In this document: piece by piece, positions 33,717 to 42,963 of the stretch
Layout: the number at the start of each line of letters is the position of its first letter
Position numbering within the stretch: the stretch's first letter is position 1
From: Sphingomonadaceae bacterium
GTDB taxonomy: Bacteria; Pseudomonadota; Alphaproteobacteria; Sphingomonadales; Sphingomonadaceae
Assembly: GCA_947477745.1 (NCBI GenBank)
Contig: CANJUF010000002.1
Location: 62,001-126,000 of the forward strand
Direction: 5' to 3'
Length of the DNA: 64,000 nt
Made by a program: the position numbers and the translations under genes
Notes under the pieces: model-generated
Seen by the model: the letters and a program-made list of their open reading frames with translations, nothing else
Told to the model about the DNA's origin: nothing
The model's database searches: none

Positions 33717-35513
33717 GTGCAGCTGTCCGACTTCGACACCAGTCCCAATCTCGTCTCGCTGTTTCTGGACCGCGCGGACCGCCTTGGCGATGAGCCGATG
33801 CTGTGGACGAAGCGCGACAAGGCGTGGCATTTCCTGAGCTGGACCGAAGCGGCGCGGCAGGTTTGCCTGATTGCGCAGGGGCTGCGCGCCCGAGGGCTCA
33901 ATGCGGGCGACCGGGTGATGCTGGTATCCGAAAACCGGCCCGAATGGTGTCTGGCCGATCTTGGCATCATGGCCGCAGGCTGCGTGACCGTTCCGGCCTA
34001 CACCACCAATACCGAGCGCGATCACCTCCATATCCTGGGCAATTCGGGAGCACGCGCGGTCATCGTATCGACCGCAAAGCTCGCCAGGCCGCTGATCGCC
34101 GCACTGGCACAGAGCGACGCCAGCGAACTTCTGTTCACCATCGAGCCGGTGCCGCACGCGCAGGAAGGCAGCTTTGCCTGGCACGAATGGGCCGACCTGC
34201 TGGAAGGCGATGGGGCCTCGGCGCGCGAAGCCGTGGATGAACGCATCGCCGCGATCGGGCGGACCGACCTCGCCTGCATCATCTACACCAGCGGCACTGG
34301 CGGCGCGCCGCGCGGTGTGCGCCAGCATCACGGCGCGATCCTGTGCAATGTCGGCGGCGCGGCGCGGATCATCGCCGAGGACTTCGGCTGGCACAAGGAA
34401 GCGTTCCTCTCGTTCCTACCGCTAAGCCACGCTTACGAGCACACCGGCGGACAATTCCTGCCGATTGGGCTGGGCGCGCAGATTTATTACGCCGAAAGCC
34501 TCGAGAAGCTTGCCGCCAATATCGAGGAAGTCCGCCCGACGCTTATGGTCGTGGTCCCGCGCCTGTTCGAGCTGCTGCGCACGAGGATCATCAAGCAAGT
34601 GGAAAAGCAGGGCTGGCTGCCCAGCACGCTGATGAACCTTGCGGTGTCGATCGGCGCGCGAAAGGCGGCAGGCAAGACGCGGATCATCGATGGCCCGCTC
34701 GATTTCCTGGTTGGCAAGGCGCTGCGGCCCAAGATCCAGGCGAAGTTCGGCGGGCGGATCAAGGCGCTGGTATCGGGCGGCGCGCCGCTCAATCCCGAGA
34801 TCGGCACCTTCTTCGAGGCGATGGGGCTGACCCTGCTGCAAGGCTACGGGCAGACCGAGGCAGGGCCGGTGATCAGCTGCAACCGCCCGCGCGCCGGGGT
34901 GAAGATGGACACGGTCGGCCCGCCGATGCACGGGGTCGAACTGCGCATTGCCGAAGACGGCGAGCTGCTCGTGCGCGGAGAGCTGGTGATGCACGGTTAC
35001 TGGGCCAACGACGCGGAGACCGCGCGCGCGCTGCAAGATGGCTGGCTTCATACCGGTGACATCGGTCACCTTGACGACAAGGGCCGCATCAGGATCACTG
35101 ACCGCAAGAAAGACATGATCGTCAACGACAAGGGCGACAATGTCTCGCCGCAGAAGATCCAGTCGATGCTGACGCTTCAGCCGGAGATTGCGCAGGCCAT
35201 GGTGGTCGGCGACAAGCGACCGCATATCGTCGGACTGATCGTGCCAGACGAGGAATGGGCGAGGGAATGGGCGGCTGCCAACGGTGCCGAGGGCAATATC
35301 GCCGCGCTCCAAGGCAATCCGCAGTTCCGCGCTGCAGTGCGAGCTGCGGTCGACCGGGTCAACGCCCAGCTATCGGTGACCGAGAAAGTGCGCCAGTTCG
35401 CCTTCGCTGACGAAGCCTTCACCATCGAGAACGAGGAAATGACCCCAAGCCTCAAGGTGCGGCGGCACAAGCTGGTCGAGCGCTACGGCGAGCGGCTCGA
35501 CGCGCTGTATTGA
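33717..35513 (+). CDS. AMP-dependent synthetase / long-chain acyl-CoA ligase
   Basis: A 598-residue adenylate-forming enzyme of the long-chain (FAA1/FadD15-like) branch, which activates a fatty acid to acyl-CoA via acyl-AMP. The P-loop reads IIYTSGTGGAPRGV (about 183), which departs from the usual TSGTTGxPKG by Gly and Arg. FLPLSHAYEHTGGQ, LLQGYGQTEAGPVI, the Asp of GDIGHLD and KDMIVNDKGDNVSP are intact, and the C-terminal domain is present. The GTG start at 33717 follows GGAGAGGG. The exact chain length is unknown. Confidence 0.9.
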   Translation: MQLSDFDTSPNLVSLFLDRADRLGDEPMLWTKRDKAWHFLSWTEAARQVCLIAQGLRARGLNAGDRVMLVSENRPEWCLADLGIMAAGCVTVPAYTTNTERDHLHILGNSGARAVIVSTAKLARPLIAALAQSDASELLFTIEPVPHAQEGSFAWHEWADLLEGDGASAREAVDERIAAIGRTDLACIIYTSGTGGAPRGVRQHHGAILCNVGGAARIIAEDFGWHKEAFLSFLPLSHAYEHTGGQFLPIGLGAQIYYAESLEKLAANIEEVRPTLMVVVPRLFELLRTRIIKQVEKQGWLPSTLMNLAVSIGARKAAGKTRIIDGPLDFLVGKALRPKIQAKFGGRIKALVSGGAPLNPEIGTFFEAMGLTLLQGYGQTEAGPVISCNRPRAGVKMDTVGPPMHGVELRIAEDGELLVRGELVMHGYWANDAETARALQDGWLHTGDIGHLDDKGRIRITDRKKDMIVNDKGDNVSPQKIQSMLTLQPEIAQAMVVGDKRPHIVGLIVPDEEWAREWAAANGAEGNIAALQGNPQFRAAVRAAVDRVNAQLSVTEKVRQFAFADEAFTIENEEMTPSLKVRRHKLVERYGERLDALY

Positions 35514-35527
35514 TCCCGATCGGAGAT

Positions 35528-36646
35528 TCAGGGAACCAGCGAGGTGAACAGGAAGGTCGCGAAGATGACCAGATGGATCACCCCCTGCACCATGGTGGTG
35601 CGCCCGGTGCCCAGCGTTATGGTGGCAACCAGCAGTGTCAGCGAAAGCAGGACGATTCCGCGCATCGAAAGGCCGAGTTCAAGATCAAGGCCCAGTACCA
35701 GAGCAGTGACCGCCACGGCCGGGATTGTAAGGCCAATGGTAGCGAGCGCCGAGCCTATCGCGAGATTGAGGCTCGTCTGAAGTTGGTTCGAGCGCGCTGC
35801 CCGCAGCGCCGCAAATCCCTCTGGCGCAAGCACCAGCCCGGCAATGACGATGCCCACGACCGCAGCCGGCGCACCAATATATTCCACGCCCGCCTCGATA
35901 ACCGGCGAAAGCGCTTTTGCCAGCAGGACCACCGCGATCAGCGCGAGGACCAGCAGCAGGCCAGCCGCACGCGCCGTGCGGGCCGGGACCGGGGCGTGGT
36001 CTGCCGCGATGCCCTTGTGCAGGAAATGGTCGCGGTGGCGGATGGTCTGCGCCACCACGAACGTCGCATATACGATCAGGGAGATGACCGCGACGAAGCC
36101 AAGCTGTGATCCGGTGTAGAACGGGCCTCGCTCACTGATGGTGAAATTGGGAAGCACCAGAGTCAGGACCGATAGCGTGGCAAGCATGGCAAGGCCGTAG
36201 CTTACCCCGCTCTGCGTATAGGCCTGTTCGTAGTACCGCTGGGCTCCGATCAGAAGGCACAGCCCCACGATCCCGTTGATCGTTATCATGATCGCGGAAA
36301 TCAGCGTGTCCCGCGCCAGCGCCTGCGCGCCGCTCCCCTCGCTCAGCATGATCGATACGATCAGCGAGGTCTCGATCACCGTCACCGCGAGCGCCAGCAC
36401 GAGCGTGCCGAACGGCTCGCCAAGATATCCTGCGATCTTTTCGGCGTGGTAAACCGCCGCCAAGATCGATGCGCCGAGCAGCAGCGCCAGCATTACGGCG
36501 ATCGTTGCGCTGCCTGGCTTGCCCGCAATCGTGGCAAACAGGCCAAGCACCGGGATGGCAACCGCCCATCTTGCAAGACCGAACATCTTGCTGACGGGTG
36601 CAGTGTCAGGGCTATCGGCTGTTTCGGTCTCGCTCACCCAGCCCAT
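35528..36646 (-). CDS. Calcium/proton antiporter (ChaA/CaCA family)
   Basis: A 372-residue integral membrane protein with about 11 helices arranged as two inverted halves, each with an acidic membrane motif. These are ALAVTVIETSLIVSIML (about 86-102) and GIVIAGLVLAPEGFAALRAA (about 270-289). This is the cation/Ca2+ exchanger pattern. It probably expels Ca2+ (or Na+/K+) against protons. The gene stands alone on the minus strand, convergent with the acyl-CoA ligase gene 14 bases away. Confidence 0.88.
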   Translation of the reverse strand: MGWVSETETADSPDTAPVSKMFGLARWAVAIPVLGLFATIAGKPGSATIAVMLALLLGASILAAVYHAEKIAGYLGEPFGTLVLALAVTVIETSLIVSIMLSEGSGAQALARDTLISAIMITINGIVGLCLLIGAQRYYEQAYTQSGVSYGLAMLATLSVLTLVLPNFTISERGPFYTGSQLGFVAVISLIVYATFVVAQTIRHRDHFLHKGIAADHAPVPARTARAAGLLLVLALIAVVLLAKALSPVIEAGVEYIGAPAAVVGIVIAGLVLAPEGFAALRAARSNQLQTSLNLAIGSALATIGLTIPAVAVTALVLGLDLELGLSMRGIVLLSLTLLVATITLGTGRTTMVQGVIHLVIFATFLFTSLVP

Positions 36647-36681
36647 ATAGGGGCTGCGATGCGCCCGCCAAAGTCCTGCTG

Positions 36682-37209
36682 TCAGGCGGCTTCTTTTTCA
36701 ATCCACTCGGGGAAGAACGAAGGTTCCGATTCGGACCAGCCCGGCGCGGTCGCGGCGGCTTCACTGATCGAGTGAAGCAGGCACTTGCGCCGTTCGGGCC
36801 TGATCTGCGGCAGCGCCGCCGAAGCGCAAAATGCCGCAGGCAGCCACGGGCGGATGCGCGCGCCAAGCAGGCGCTCGTAAAGGAAGCGGAACGATGAGAA
36901 GCTGTCGAGCTTGTCCTGCGCCAGATCGAAAGCGGCCATGCGCACCAGCTTGCCGATGAACGGATCGAGCCCTTCAAGCCCGGTTTCGGCTGGAATGTCT
37001 CCGCGCAGGGCCTTGAGTTCCTGATAGGCAACATATTGCGAGCGGATCGAGGCGATCTCGCTGGCGTCGCGCGCCCACAGCTTGAAGGCGTCCTGCCGGC
37101 CAAGGCCGATGTCGATGCTGCGCTTGATATAACGCTGCTCGCAAGGGCTGAAGCTTGCGAATTCGCGCAGTTCGTTGATCATCAGCGAGGCAGTGCGAAG
37201 GTTGCTCAT
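36682..37209 (-). CDS. Conserved hypothetical protein, 175 aa
   Basis: A soluble helical protein. It starts MSNLRTASLMINELREFASF and has SPCEQRYIKRSIDIGLGRQD and MAAFDLAQDKLDSFSSFRFL, a Cys-containing helical C-terminal half and an acidic/Trp-rich end (SEPSFFPEWIEKEA). I chose the ATG at 37209 because upstream codons lack a ribosome site. No family with known function is recognised. It lies 35 bases upstream of the antiporter on the same strand. Confidence 0.65.
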   Translation of the reverse strand: MSNLRTASLMINELREFASFSPCEQRYIKRSIDIGLGRQDAFKLWARDASEIASIRSQYVAYQELKALRGDIPAETGLEGLDPFIGKLVRMAAFDLAQDKLDSFSSFRFLYERLLGARIRPWLPAAFCASAALPQIRPERRKCLLHSISEAAATAPGWSESEPSFFPEWIEKEAA

Positions 37210-37331
37210 CGGGTCGTCCCTGTTCAAGTGCCGGGCGGCGCCCAGCCGGAACAGATCACCACAAGATGGTTGCAAAGCGGTTAACCATGATAGGCATTAC
37301 CGCGTATTGGCGCGGCCTGTCGTGGCGGAAA

Positions 37332-38339
37332 TCAGATCAGCCCGGCGAGCGGGCTCGAAGGATCGGCATATTTGCGCGTGGCCATGCGCCCGGAAAGATA
37401 GGCGTGGCGGCCGGCCTCGACCGCGAGGCGCATCGCGCGCGCCATGCGCAGCGGGTCCTTTGCCTCGGCGATCGCGGTGTTCATCAGCACCCCGTCGCAG
37501 CCCAGTTCCATTGCAACTGCTGCATCAGATGCGGTGCCGACACCGGCATCGACCAGCACCGGCACGCCCGCTCCCTCGACGATCAGGCGGATCGTCACCC
37601 GGTTCTGGATGCCGAGGCCCGAACCGATCGGCGCACCGAGCGGCATCACCGCGACCGCGCCGGCTTCCTCAAGCTGCCTGGCCGCAATCGGATCGTCGAC
37701 GCAGTAGACCATCGGCAGGAAGCCCTCGCCTGCCAGCACTTCGCAGGCCTTCAGCGTCTCGCGCATGTCCGGATAAAGCGTGCGCGCCTCGCCCAGCACT
37801 TCCAGCTTCACCAAATCCCAGCCGCCAGCTTCGCGCGCAAGCCGCAGCGTGCGGATCGCCTCCTCGGCGTTGAAGCAACCGGCGGTGTTGGGCAGGTAGG
37901 TGTACTTCTTCGGATCGATGAAATCGGTCAGCATCGGCGCCTTGGGATCGGACACGTTGACCCGGCGGACCGCTACGGTGACGATCTCGGCCCCCGATGC
38001 CTCGAGCGCGGCGGCATTCTGGGCGAAGTCCTTGTATTTGCCGGTGCCGACGATCAGCCGCGAGCGGAAAGTGCGGCCCGCGACGCTCCAGGTATCGTCA
38101 GCAGTGAAATCATCGTCGCCGCCGCCGACGAAGTGGACGATTTCGAGCACGTCGCCATCGGCCAAAGTGACGTCAGAGAGTGTCGAACGCGGGACGACCT
38201 CGCCGTTGCGCTCCACCGCGACCTTCTTCGGATCAAGCTCGAGCATGGTGACGAGATCGGCGATCGATGCTCCAGCAGGAGCGCGGCGCGGTTCGCCATT
38301 GACGGTGACGCAGAGCGAGAGGGAGGTTTCAGCAGCCAT
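37332..38339 (-). CDS. thiG: ThiS-ThiG fusion: sulfur carrier protein / thiazole synthase
   Basis: A 335-residue fusion. Residues 1-70 are a ThiS ubiquitin-like sulfur carrier ([20 protein letters not shown], then [16 protein letters not shown]). Residues 80-335 are ThiG, the TIM-barrel thiazole synthase, with [12 protein letters not shown], the Schiff-base Lys in [30 protein letters not shown] and [21 protein letters not shown]. ThiS must normally end in a free Gly-Gly to be thiocarboxylated; here that Gly-Gly is followed by a short Asp-rich linker. Such fusions occur in sphingomonads. It provides the thiazole part of thiamine. Confidence 0.93.
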   Translation of the reverse strand: MAAETSLSLCVTVNGEPRRAPAGASIADLVTMLELDPKKVAVERNGEVVPRSTLSDVTLADGDVLEIVHFVGGGDDDFTADDTWSVAGRTFRSRLIVGTGKYKDFAQNAAALEASGAEIVTVAVRRVNVSDPKAPMLTDFIDPKKYTYLPNTAGCFNAEEAIRTLRLAREAGGWDLVKLEVLGEARTLYPDMRETLKACEVLAGEGFLPMVYCVDDPIAARQLEEAGAVAVMPLGAPIGSGLGIQNRVTIRLIVEGAGVPVLVDAGVGTASDAAVAMELGCDGVLMNTAIAEAKDPLRMARAMRLAVEAGRHAYLSGRMATRKYADPSSPLAGLI

Positions 38340-38356
38340 GAAGCGGCAGATAACGC

Positions 38357-38728
38357 TCAATGCGCGGCGCGCAAGTTCCACAGGTGCGCGGCAGCGACAA
38401 TCGACACCCCGCCGATGGTCAGCACCGCTTCACCCAGACCGTGCCCGACGGCGAGCGCCGCCGCCATGAACGATATGCCGAGCGCGCCCAGCATCAGCGG
38501 TGCCGAGCGGCCGTGACGGACAAATCCCGCGCCGAGCGCAAGCGCTCCGATTGCAACGGCAAGCGCAAGACCCACGCGGTGAATGCTCGGCGCGAGCAGC
38601 ACGCCGCCGCCCAGTCCAAGGAACGAGACGATCACAAGCCCCAGCACGCAATGCACCATGCACAGCGCGGACAGGAAAATCCCGGCGCGATCAAACCGGT
38701 CGCGAATCGAAAGCAGGGCGCGGCGCAT
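38357..38728 (-). CDS. MerC domain membrane protein
   Basis: A 123-residue protein with four hydrophobic helices. The CMVHC motif (about 23-27) lies in the first helix, where MerC has its metal-binding Cys pair. MerC proteins move mercury or other soft metals, and chromosomal copies like this are often tied to zinc homeostasis rather than mercury resistance. No merA, merT or merP is nearby. An imperfect palindrome 16 bases upstream of the start could be a Zur operator. Confidence 0.82.
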   Translation of the reverse strand: MRRALLSIRDRFDRAGIFLSALCMVHCVLGLVIVSFLGLGGGVLLAPSIHRVGLALAVAIGALALGAGFVRHGRSAPLMLGALGISFMAAALAVGHGLGEAVLTIGGVSIVAAAHLWNLRAAH

Positions 38729-38743
38729 GTCTGCTAGGTATGT

Positions 38744-38757
38744 GATGTTGTAACATC
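38744..38757. promoter_or_regulatory. Palindrome upstream of merC, possible Zur/Fur-family operator
   Basis: GATGTTGTAACATC: the arms GATGTT and AACATC are perfect around a GT centre. The shape resembles GATGTTATAACATC-type Zur boxes. It lies 16 bases before the merC start codon and 62 bases before ctaA. Confidence 0.4.
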
Positions 38758-38818
38758 GCGCAAGGTGGCCCTCTGACTGCTTGCGCCTCTGCGGGGCTTG
38801 GCGGTAGGAGCGGAAGGG

Positions 38819-39883
38819 ATGATCCTCACTTCCGCAACCCGTCCAATTGCCCGCGACGACACTCGCGCCATCGCGCGCTGGCTATTTTGTGTAGCGGCGC
38901 TGGTTTGCCTGATCCTGGCCGTTGGCGGCATCACCCGGCTGACCGAATCGGGACTGTCGATCACCGAATGGAAACCGGTAACCGGCGTTGTCCCGCCGCT
39001 TAGTGAAGCGGCATGGCAGCGCGCGTTCGAGGCCTACAAGCAGATTCCGCAATATCAGGAGGTGAACGGCCCGGCCGGAATGACGCTGGCGCATTACAAG
39101 TTCATCTATTTCTGGGAATGGGTGCACAGGCTGCTGGCGCGGCTGGCGGGACTGGCCTTCGCCTTGCCGCTCGCGGTTTTCTGGCTGAGGGGCACGATTC
39201 CGCTGGGATACAAGCCCCGGCTGCTGGCGCTGCTCGCGCTTGGCGGACTTCAGGGCGCGGTCGGCTGGTGGATGGTGACATCCGGGCTCAGCGCCGATGT
39301 AAAGGTCAGCCATCTGCGTCTCGCCGCGCATCTCGGCGTGGCGCTGCTCACGCTCGGCGCGCTGATCTGGACCGCGCTCGACGTGCTTGGTCTGCGCGAG
39401 CGAACTCCGCGCGCGCGGATGACGCGGCTTGGCACGCTGGCGCTCGCCGCGATCGCCGTGCAGGTTTTCTCCGGCGCGCTGGTCGCCGGGATGCGCGCCG
39501 GTCCTGTCGCAGGGGGCGGATGGTTTTCCGCCGATGCATGGCCCTTGATGCAGGGTAGCCTGATCCCCGACGGCATCGATTGGTCGCGCGGGTACTTCCA
39601 CGGGCTGTTCAACGATCCCTTCCTCGTCCACTTCGTGCACCGCTGGTGGGCCTTTGTAGTCGCCGGCGTGCTGGTGGTCCTGGCAAGAAAGCTGCGCGCG
39701 ATCGGCCGCGGCGACGTCTCCGTCGCGATCCACTGCGCCTTCGGCGTTCAAATCCTGCTCGGCATCGCGACAGTCTGGTCGGGCGTGGAGCTGTGGCTCG
39801 CCGTGCTCCATCAATTGACCGGCGCGCTGGTTGTCAGCTCTGCGGTGTGGGGCGCGCATGCAGCGGGACGAAATGCCGGTTAG
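38819..39883 (+). CDS. ctaA: Heme A synthase (COX15/CtaA, alphaproteobacterial type)
   Basis: A 354-residue membrane enzyme that oxidises the C8 methyl of heme O to make heme A for cytochrome aa3 oxidase. About eight helices are present. The marks are GGITRLTESGLSITEWKPVTG after helix 1, YKFIYFWEWVHRLLARLAG (His), LRLAAHLGVALLTLG (His), FVHRWWAFVV (His) and LAVLHQLTGALVV (His), the four heme ligands. The ATG at 38819 follows AGGAGCGGAAGG. The other cta genes are not in the window. Confidence 0.95.
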   Translation: MILTSATRPIARDDTRAIARWLFCVAALVCLILAVGGITRLTESGLSITEWKPVTGVVPPLSEAAWQRAFEAYKQIPQYQEVNGPAGMTLAHYKFIYFWEWVHRLLARLAGLAFALPLAVFWLRGTIPLGYKPRLLALLALGGLQGAVGWWMVTSGLSADVKVSHLRLAAHLGVALLTLGALIWTALDVLGLRERTPRARMTRLGTLALAAIAVQVFSGALVAGMRAGPVAGGGWFSADAWPLMQGSLIPDGIDWSRGYFHGLFNDPFLVHFVHRWWAFVVAGVLVVLARKLRAIGRGDVSVAIHCAFGVQILLGIATVWSGVELWLAVLHQLTGALVVSSAVWGAHAAGRNAG

Positions 39884-40016
39884 CAAATGCCTCTTGTTTG
39901 CAGCCGCTTCTTGACGCATCCCTGTGGATAAGTGAAATTCCGCAGGTGTCAGCGTCAGGTCTGGCAGGCTGCGAGACAATTCGGGGGTGCACTGCCGCTA
40001 TGATTGGGGGCAATCG

Positions 40017-40781
40017 TTGACCGCGCCGGGCGATCCGCCTGATGGCGCGAACGTGCGTGGTTCGCTGCGCTCGGTGCTGCTCGCCAGCGCCGTCGCGATT
40101 CTGCCCCTGACGGCCCTTTCAGCCGCGCCCGCTTCCGCTTCAACCACCACGATTTCGCCGTTCCTGCCATCGGCCGAACCGATGGTGCTGACCCGCGAGT
40201 TGCGCCGACCGCTGCCCGGCGGGATCGAGATTTCCACCGCGCGCAGCTACGAAATCCGCATCGTTCGCGAAGGCGGCGGCTACCGCGTCGAGGGCGAGTT
40301 GATAGGCGTGACAGTCGATGCCCCCAAGCAATTCGAGGCGCTGGCGGCGCTGGAAAAGGGGCGGGCCGACGTCGGCATGTTCCCGATGCGGATCGACGCC
40401 GGCGGCAGGTTCGTTGCTTCAGGCGAACAGAACACCGCGCCCATGGCGCAGGAGGCCGGGCGGATCGCCTTAGCAATGGTGCCCTCCGGCCTCGCCCCTG
40501 CCGAGGCGCGCGACGCCAATTCCTTCATCCGGCAAAGCACTGCCAACCCGGTGCAGACCGCCTGGCCCGAAGACCTGTTCAAGCCCGCGCCCGGCAAACG
40601 CCGCAGCACCCAGGTCGTACCGCTGCCCGGCGGAAAGACCGGAGAAGTCTCGGTCGAAATCGACGCCAATGTCGATGAGGGCTCCGGGCTGGTGACGACA
40701 TTGCAGCGCGAGGTCACGACGCGGCTGGGCGATTCGACGCGAGTGACCATCGAGACCTGGACGCTGGCTCCCAAGGGCTAA
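40017..40781 (+). CDS. Exported hypothetical protein
   Basis: About 254 residues with a signal peptide (hydrophobic [20 protein letters not shown], then cut near PASA). The mature part is beta-rich: [23 protein letters not shown], a variable middle region and a closing [16 protein letters not shown] strand. I recognise no family. The start is uncertain between a TTG at 40017, which has GGGGGC upstream, and a GTG at 40053, which gives a shorter signal peptide. Confidence 0.6.
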   Translation: MTAPGDPPDGANVRGSLRSVLLASAVAILPLTALSAAPASASTTTISPFLPSAEPMVLTRELRRPLPGGIEISTARSYEIRIVREGGGYRVEGELIGVTVDAPKQFEALAALEKGRADVGMFPMRIDAGGRFVASGEQNTAPMAQEAGRIALAMVPSGLAPAEARDANSFIRQSTANPVQTAWPEDLFKPAPGKRRSTQVVPLPGGKTGEVSVEIDANVDEGSGLVTTLQREVTTRLGDSTRVTIETWTLAPKG

Positions 40782-40796
40782 CTGGCTCAATTTGAT

Positions 40797-40818
40797 CAGA
40801 GGTATTATTTTACCTCTC
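40797..40818 (+). promoter_or_regulatory. Hairpin in the leader of rplM
   Basis: AGAGGTA (40798-40804) and TACCTCT (40811-40817) form a perfect 7-bp stem with the loop TTATTT. It lies 110 bases before rplM. No T-run follows, so it may be an mRNA structure for ribosomal autoregulation or a weak stop for the preceding gene. Confidence 0.4.
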
Positions 40819-40929
40819 TGCTCAGGCGCTGTTTTGCTTGACTTGGCGCGCCATTTCGACGATTGGGCCGCCTTCCCTGCGCATCCGGTCCGGATCGCGG
40901 GACAACGTACCTGCAAGAAAGGAGTGGCC

Positions 40930-41409
40930 ATGAAGGCGCTCACCAAAATCACTCGGTCGATCAAACCGGCCGAGGTGGAAAAGAACTGGCATCTGATCGA
41001 CGCCGAAGGCCTCGTCGTCGGCCGCCTTGCGGTGGTCATTGCCGATCTGCTGCGCGGCAAGCACAAGCCGAGCTTCACGCCGCATGTCGATTGCGGCGAT
41101 CATGTCGTCGTCATCAATGCCGACAAGGTCCGTTTTACCGGCAACAAGCTGGGCCAGAAGGTCTATTACAAGCACACCGGTTATGCCGGCGGCATCAAGG
41201 GCGTTACCGCTGCCAAAGTGCTCGATGGGCGTTTCCCCGAGCGGGTCGTCGAAAAGGCGGTCGAGCGCATGATCCCGCGCGGGCCGCTGGGCCGGGCGCA
41301 GATGCGCGCGCTGCATCTCTATGCCGGCACCGAACATCCGCATGGCGGCACTCAGCCCCAGCCGCTCGACGTGGCTTCCATGAATCGCAAGAACAAGGTG
41401 GGCGCATGA
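40930..41409 (+). CDS. rplM: 50S ribosomal protein L13
   Basis: A 159-residue ribosomal protein with [54 protein letters not shown] and [27 protein letters not shown] lies 6 bases before the ATG. It is the first gene of the conserved rplM-rpsI operon, overlapping rpsI by 4 bases (ATGATG/TGA arrangement). Confidence 0.97.
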   Translation: MKALTKITRSIKPAEVEKNWHLIDAEGLVVGRLAVVIADLLRGKHKPSFTPHVDCGDHVVVINADKVRFTGNKLGQKVYYKHTGYAGGIKGVTAAKVLDGRFPERVVEKAVERMIPRGPLGRAQMRALHLYAGTEHPHGGTQPQPLDVASMNRKNKVGA

Positions 41410-41933
41410 TGTCCGATACCGATACCGTCGATAGCCTGTCCGATCTCAAGGACCTGACCGGCGAAGCCCCGGCTGCGGAAGCACCCGCAGCGCCGGTCGC
41501 TCCTTCCGCTCCGCCCGCGCCGCTGCGCGCGCAGGAACTCGATGCGCAGGGCCGCGCCTATGCCACTGGCCGCCGCAAGGACGCGGTCGCCCGCGTCTGG
41601 ATCAAGCCCGGCAGCGGCAAGGTCACGGTCAATGGCCGCGATCAGGAAGTCTATTTCGCGCGCCCCACGCTGCGCCTCGTCATCAACCAGCCGTTCAAGG
41701 TCTCGGGCCGCGAAGAGCAATATGATGTCGTTGCCACGGTCAAGGGCGGCGGTCTTTCGGGCCAGGCTGGTGCGGTCAAGCACGGGATCGCGCAGGCGCT
41801 GACCAAATTCGAGCCGGCGCTGCGTGCTCCGGTCAAGGCTGCAGGGTTCCTGACCCGCGATAGCCGAGTCGTCGAGCGCAAGAAGTATGGCCGCGCCAAG
41901 GCGCGTCGCAGCTTCCAGTTCTCGAAGCGCTGA
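41406..41933 (+). CDS. rpsI: 30S ribosomal protein S9 with N-terminal extension
   Basis: A 175-residue S9. The conserved part starts at about residue 50 ([20 protein letters not shown]) and ends in the universal basic tail [13 protein letters not shown]. The first 45 residues (Asp/Ser then Ala/Pro-rich) have no counterpart in the 130-residue E. coli protein but are usual in sphingomonads. The start is at 41406 or 41409 (two consecutive Met codons), overlapping the rplM stop. Confidence 0.96.
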   Translation: MMSDTDTVDSLSDLKDLTGEAPAAEAPAAPVAPSAPPAPLRAQELDAQGRAYATGRRKDAVARVWIKPGSGKVTVNGRDQEVYFARPTLRLVINQPFKVSGREEQYDVVATVKGGGLSGQAGAVKHGIAQALTKFEPALRAPVKAAGFLTRDSRVVERKKYGRAKARRSFQFSKR

Positions 41934-41973
41934 TTCGTTTTTCCCGGGGGCAACCCCGGCAATACGACGTTCG

Positions 41974-42006
41974 AAGGGGTCGCGGGCAACCGCGGCCCTT
42001 TTGTTT
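41974..42006 (+). terminator. Intrinsic terminator after rpsI
   Basis: The stem is AAGGGGTCGCGG with CCGCGGCCCTT around GCAA, followed by TTTGTTTT. It lies 40 bases after the rpsI stop. A second small stem, CCGGGG/CCCCGG with a GCAA loop, precedes it at about 41944-41959. Confidence 0.85.
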
Positions 42007-42208
42007 TGGCACACGCAAACCCTTGTGATTTCAGCTTTTTTGAGAACTCCTCATAGCCCGATACCGGGCACCGCATGGTATCAATCACCGCACGGTATTT
42101 TATTTTAGATAGTATCTTGCATTGCTCAATAGCTGGTTATATACAGTGGTCATCGGGCCGACGCTGATTCGCAAATGTCGGCCCCTAACCACATGAAGGG
42201 GAAATGAC

Positions 42209-42541
42209 ATGAGCATGCAGACCGCTATCGCCGCCATCGGATCCGTCGCCGCCACTCTGGCGCTGTGCGCACTCACACCGCCGAGCTTCGCCGCCACGCC
42301 CGACCAGGGCAACGCCGCGCAGGTTCGCTACAGCGACCTCGATCTCAAGACTGCCGAAGGTAAGACCGAACTCAACCACCGCATCGAGAGGGCAGCGCGC
42401 GCCGTCTGCGGCCTCGACCAGGCGCCGACCACCGGCTCGCGCATCCGCTCGCGCTCGCAGACCGAATGCTATCGCAACGCCATGCGCCAGATCGAACCGC
42501 AGTTCGCGCGTCTGGTCGACACCGGCGGCGACGGCGCGTAA
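42209..42541 (+). CDS. UrcA family exported protein (copy 1)
   Basis: A 110-residue periplasmic protein with a signal peptide (cut after about PSFAA). It has the UrcA motif VRYSDLDLKTAEGKTELNHR followed by AARAVCGL, and a second Cys about 22 residues later, probably a disulfide. UrcA proteins are named from a uranium-induced Caulobacter gene; their function is unknown. An ATGAAGGGGAAATGAC ribosome region precedes the start. The PadR-led operon follows 56 bases later in the same direction. It lacks the operator array found before copy 2 at 46414. Confidence 0.85.
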   Translation: MSMQTAIAAIGSVAATLALCALTPPSFAATPDQGNAAQVRYSDLDLKTAEGKTELNHRIERAARAVCGLDQAPTTGSRIRSRSQTECYRNAMRQIEPQFARLVDTGGDGA

Positions 42542-42597
42542 CTCACGCTGAAATCCCGCGAGGCGTCGAACTCGCGGGCCTTACGAGGAGCCCAACC

Positions 42598-42963
42598 TTG
42601 GCAGAAGGTATCGAAGTCCAACTCAAGAAGGGGGTGCTGGGACTGTGCGTCCTGGCCCTCCTCGCGAGGGGCAACAGCTATGCCTACGAGATCGCCAGCC
42701 GTCTTTCGGCAGCGGTCGATATGGGCGAAGGCACGATCTATCCGCTGATGCGCCGCATGCAGGGGGAAGGCCTGGTTTCGACCTATCTTGAGGAATCGCC
42801 ATCGGGCCCGCCGCGCAAGTATTACGCGATCACCGACGAGGGCCGAAACCGCTTTGCCGAACAGGCCAGCGAATGGCGCGAATTCGTCGAGGCGGTCGAG
42901 GCCATCATCAAGACAGATGCCGAACTGGGCGCGCAAGCGGAGGGAACCGATGACACGCAATGA
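42598..42963 (+). CDS. PadR family transcriptional regulator
   Basis: A 121-residue winged-helix repressor. It has KKGVLGLCVLALLARGNSYAYEIA (about 9-32), GEGTIYPLMRRMQGEGLV (recognition helix, about 43-60), the wing PPRKYYAITDEGR and the C-terminal dimerisation helix. The start is a TTG at 42598 with AGGAG 9 bases upstream. It overlaps the next gene by 14 bases. PadR proteins of this layout control the membrane-protein genes that follow them and often respond to envelope stress or drugs. Confidence 0.88.
   Translation: MAEGIEVQLKKGVLGLCVLALLARGNSYAYEIASRLSAAVDMGEGTIYPLMRRMQGEGLVSTYLEESPSGPPRKYYAITDEGRNRFAEQASEWREFVEAVEAIIKTDAELGAQAEGTDDTQ

Noticed and set aside
38357..38728. merC as part of a mercury-resistance operon
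   Set aside because: No merR, merT, merP or merA is nearby, and the neighbours are thiSG and ctaA.
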